The position numbers and the translations under genes are program-made. The notes beneath the pieces were generated by a model. The model made no database searches. It was not told the origin of the DNA and saw only the letters and a program-made list of their open reading frames with translations. Positions 62,586 to 64,000 of a DNA stretch of 64,000 nt are shown here, piece by piece (within the stretch, counting starts at the first letter, position 1; each line of letters begins with the position of its first letter). The stretch spans positions 485,299 through 549,298 of the forward strand of contig NZ_BSQG01000001.1 of NCBI RefSeq assembly GCF_030268225.1, written 5' to 3'. This DNA is from Nocardiopsis ansamitocini. Its GTDB lineage: Bacteria; Actinomycetota; Actinomycetes; Streptosporangiales; Streptosporangiaceae.

Positions 62586-63296
62586 GTGGCGCGAGGCACG
62601 CGCGATTTGAGCTCCACATCCATTCAGGCCACCGTCATCAAGGAGATGCGCGGACGCATCATCAGCGGCAGCATCGAACCGGGCAGCCCTCTCTCGGAGC
62701 TCGCCCTGGCCGAGGAATACGGGGTCAGCCGCACACCGGTCCGTGAAGCGCTCAAGCAGTTGCAGACCGAGGGCCTGGTCGAAATCCGGCCCAGGGTCGG
62801 CACCTTCGTCACGGCTCCGTCCAGACGGGAGATCACGGAGCTCTTCGAGATGAAGGAGCTGCTCGAAGGCGCGGCGGCCAGGCTCCTCGCGCTCCGGGGA
62901 CGGGTGCCGGAGATCGATCAGCTGGAACGCAACCTTCGGGAATCCGACGAGGCGGTCGCACGGGACGACCGGAAGCGCTACGCCGATCTGGTGCACGAGT
63001 TCCACGACCTCGTCGTCCGGGGAGCCGACAACCACAAGTTGGAGGCGCATTACCGGACGCTCATGAACCAGCTCGCCTACCCCCGCCTCGTGATGACGTC
63101 GCTGAACCAGCCCGGACGTCCGCTCCAGTCCGAACGCGAACACCACCTGGTGCTGGAACTGGTGCGGTCGAAGGACAGTGACAGTGCCGAGCGGGTCATG
63201 AGGGAGCATGTGCGGGAGAGCCGTCGCGCCCTGCTGGCGAGCCTTCCTGGGTCGAGTGTCCACGACGGCCGTGGGAGTGGGCGTCCCCGATCGTGA
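62586..63296 (+). CDS. GntR-family regulator, FCD domain
   Basis: A 236-residue regulator: winged helix at about 10-80 (VIKEMRGRIISGSIEPGSPL, EEYGVSRTPVREALKQLQTE) and helical FCD domain (IDQLERNLRESDEAVARDDR, HEFHDLVVRGADN, EREHHLVLELV with candidate metal-binding His). GTG at 62586 after GAAGGAGG, 39 nt after the flavin reductase. As the last gene of the transport operon it is the likely regulator of both divergent units. Confidence 0.9.
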   Translation: MARGTRDLSSTSIQATVIKEMRGRIISGSIEPGSPLSELALAEEYGVSRTPVREALKQLQTEGLVEIRPRVGTFVTAPSRREITELFEMKELLEGAAARLLALRGRVPEIDQLERNLRESDEAVARDDRKRYADLVHEFHDLVVRGADNHKLEAHYRTLMNQLAYPRLVMTSLNQPGRPLQSEREHHLVLELVRSKDSDSAERVMREHVRESRRALLASLPGSSVHDGRGSGRPRS

Positions 63297-63368
63297 CGGC
63301 CCGGCTCAGGACCGTCGAGGGGAGCACACGGTCGTCCGGCTGGACGCGGGGTGCGGCGAGGAAGGCGT

Positions 63369-63396
63369 CGGGGTCGGTCTTCGCAGACCGACCCCG
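63369..63396. terminator. Terminator after the GntR/FCD gene
   Basis: CGGGGTCGGTCT (63369-63380), loop TCGC, AGACCGACCCCG (63385-63396): a 12-bp perfect stem between converging genes. No T-tract. Confidence 0.75.
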
Positions 63397-63470
63397 GGCG
63401 CCCTTCGCCGTGTGCAGGAGGTTCCCGCCCCCGTGAACGATCCGGGAATCGTTTAGGCCGGTCTCCTGGA

Positions 63471-64000
63471 TCAGCGGAACAGGGCCTGCGCATGGCAGGC
63501 AGCGGTGTGCTGCTGTGCCGTGGTCCCTGGAACCGCACCGGCGGCTCCGCTCCCGTCCGGGAACACGTCCCCGCCTGTTCTGGTCGCGGCCCCGCCGGGA
63601 ATCGGGGCCGGCACCGGGTCGAGGGTCCGGCACGCCTGTGCCACACCCGCCCGGGCCGCGTCGCCCGAGGAGAGGACCGGACAGCGCGGGTGGAACCGGC
63701 AGCCGCCCGGGATTCGGGCGGGGTCGGGTGGCTCCCCGGCGAGAACGGTGGCCGGTTTGACCTGCGACTCCGGAAGCACCGAGAGCAACGCCCGGGTGTA
63801 GGGGTGACGGGGCGCGGTCAGGACCTCCTCCACCGGGCCCGCCTCCACGATCCGGCCCAGGTACATCACCGCGACCCGGTCAGCGATGTTCCATGCCAGA
63901 CCGAGGTCGTGCGTGACGACCAGGGCGGACAGGCCGAGGTCGTCGCGCAGCCCCATCAGCAGCGCCAGGATCTCGCCGCGCACGGAGGCGTCCAGGGAGG
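63471..64000 (-). CDS. Oligopeptide/dipeptide-type ABC transporter ATPase, N-terminal part missing
   Basis: The visible C-terminal 176 codons enter at SLDASVRGEILALL (D-loop), then SALVVTHDLGLAWNIADRVA with the switch His, VMYLGRIVEAGPVEEVLTAP and the Dpp/Opp-specific C-terminal motif PGGCRFHPRCP that closes an oligo_HPY domain. Walker A and B lie outside the window. A Cys/His-poor tail with GGAATRTGG follows. It may belong to a second uptake system next to the catabolic cluster; direction is toward it. Confidence 0.92.
   Translation of the reverse strand, partial: SLDASVRGEILALLMGLRDDLGLSALVVTHDLGLAWNIADRVAVMYLGRIVEAGPVEEVLTAPRHPYTRALLSVLPESQVKPATVLAGEPPDPARIPGGCRFHPRCPVLSSGDAARAGVAQACRTLDPVPAPIPGGAATRTGGDVFPDGSGAAGAVPGTTAQQHTAACHAQALFR

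Overview
The window is about 70% GC with GTG and TTG starts, GTGA/ATGA overlaps between genes, GlnR-type nitrogen control, an F420 reductase and an F420-type oxidoreductase, PspAA/PspAB and several families restricted to actinobacteria. It is chromosomal DNA of a filamentous or related actinobacterium. Protein style suggests Nocardiopsaceae (Nocardiopsis, Streptomonospora or Thermobifida type), but that is an inference. I saw no tRNA, rRNA, CRISPR array, transposase or integrase.

Positions 1-43486 are mostly core genome, in an order that (from memory) largely parallels the pspA-pepA-lpd-sucB-lipBA-glnA-glnE-nadE-glnA2-panB-map stretch of Streptomyces. In order they hold glycerate kinase (cut by the window edge), a split Psp envelope-stress locus (pspA-pspAA and htpX-pspAB), DUF3043, an aldo/keto reductase, cobU-cobS, pepA, lpdA, sucB, lipB-lipA, DUF4191, an RDD protein and glnA with a textbook GlnR operator. 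Next come a TetR/SMR efflux unit with a 32-bp operator palindrome, glnE, a secreted amylase with two starch-binding domains, nadE, glnA2, a large LuxR regulator, panB, an F420 pair, and map. map is followed by a peptidase run: DppA (M55), M20, S9 and S66.

Positions 43638-51275 are accessory metabolism. A FadR-type regulator, an amino-acid/ethanolamine permease, a GlnA4-like glutamine-synthetase paralogue, an aldehyde dehydrogenase, an SDR and a class-I glutamine amidotransferase-like hydrolase form an apparently complete gamma-glutamylation route for ethanolamine: ethanolamine to gamma-glutamylethanolamide, aldehyde, gamma-glutamylglycine, then glutamate plus glycine.

Positions 51332-54854 are a local duplication zone. 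Two almost identical copies (366 bp, 2 differences) carry a 104-aa cysteine-containing protein of unknown function, each divergent from a different GntR/UTRA regulator. A third, decayed copy follows.

Positions 54966-63296 are the most interesting part: two divergent, tightly packed operons. One carries two AA_synth-family proteins, an alpha/beta hydrolase, an aldehyde dehydrogenase, a 4-oxalocrotonate-tautomerase-like protein and a luciferase-like monooxygenase. The other carries a BCCT (betaine-type) transporter, a SnoaL-like protein, a flavin reductase and a GntR/FCD regulator. Together they look like an uptake and ring-opening pathway for a zwitterionic substrate, possibly an N-methylpyridinium betaine such as trigonelline or homarine. 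The substrate is inferred. The window ends inside an oligopeptide-type ABC transporter ATPase gene.
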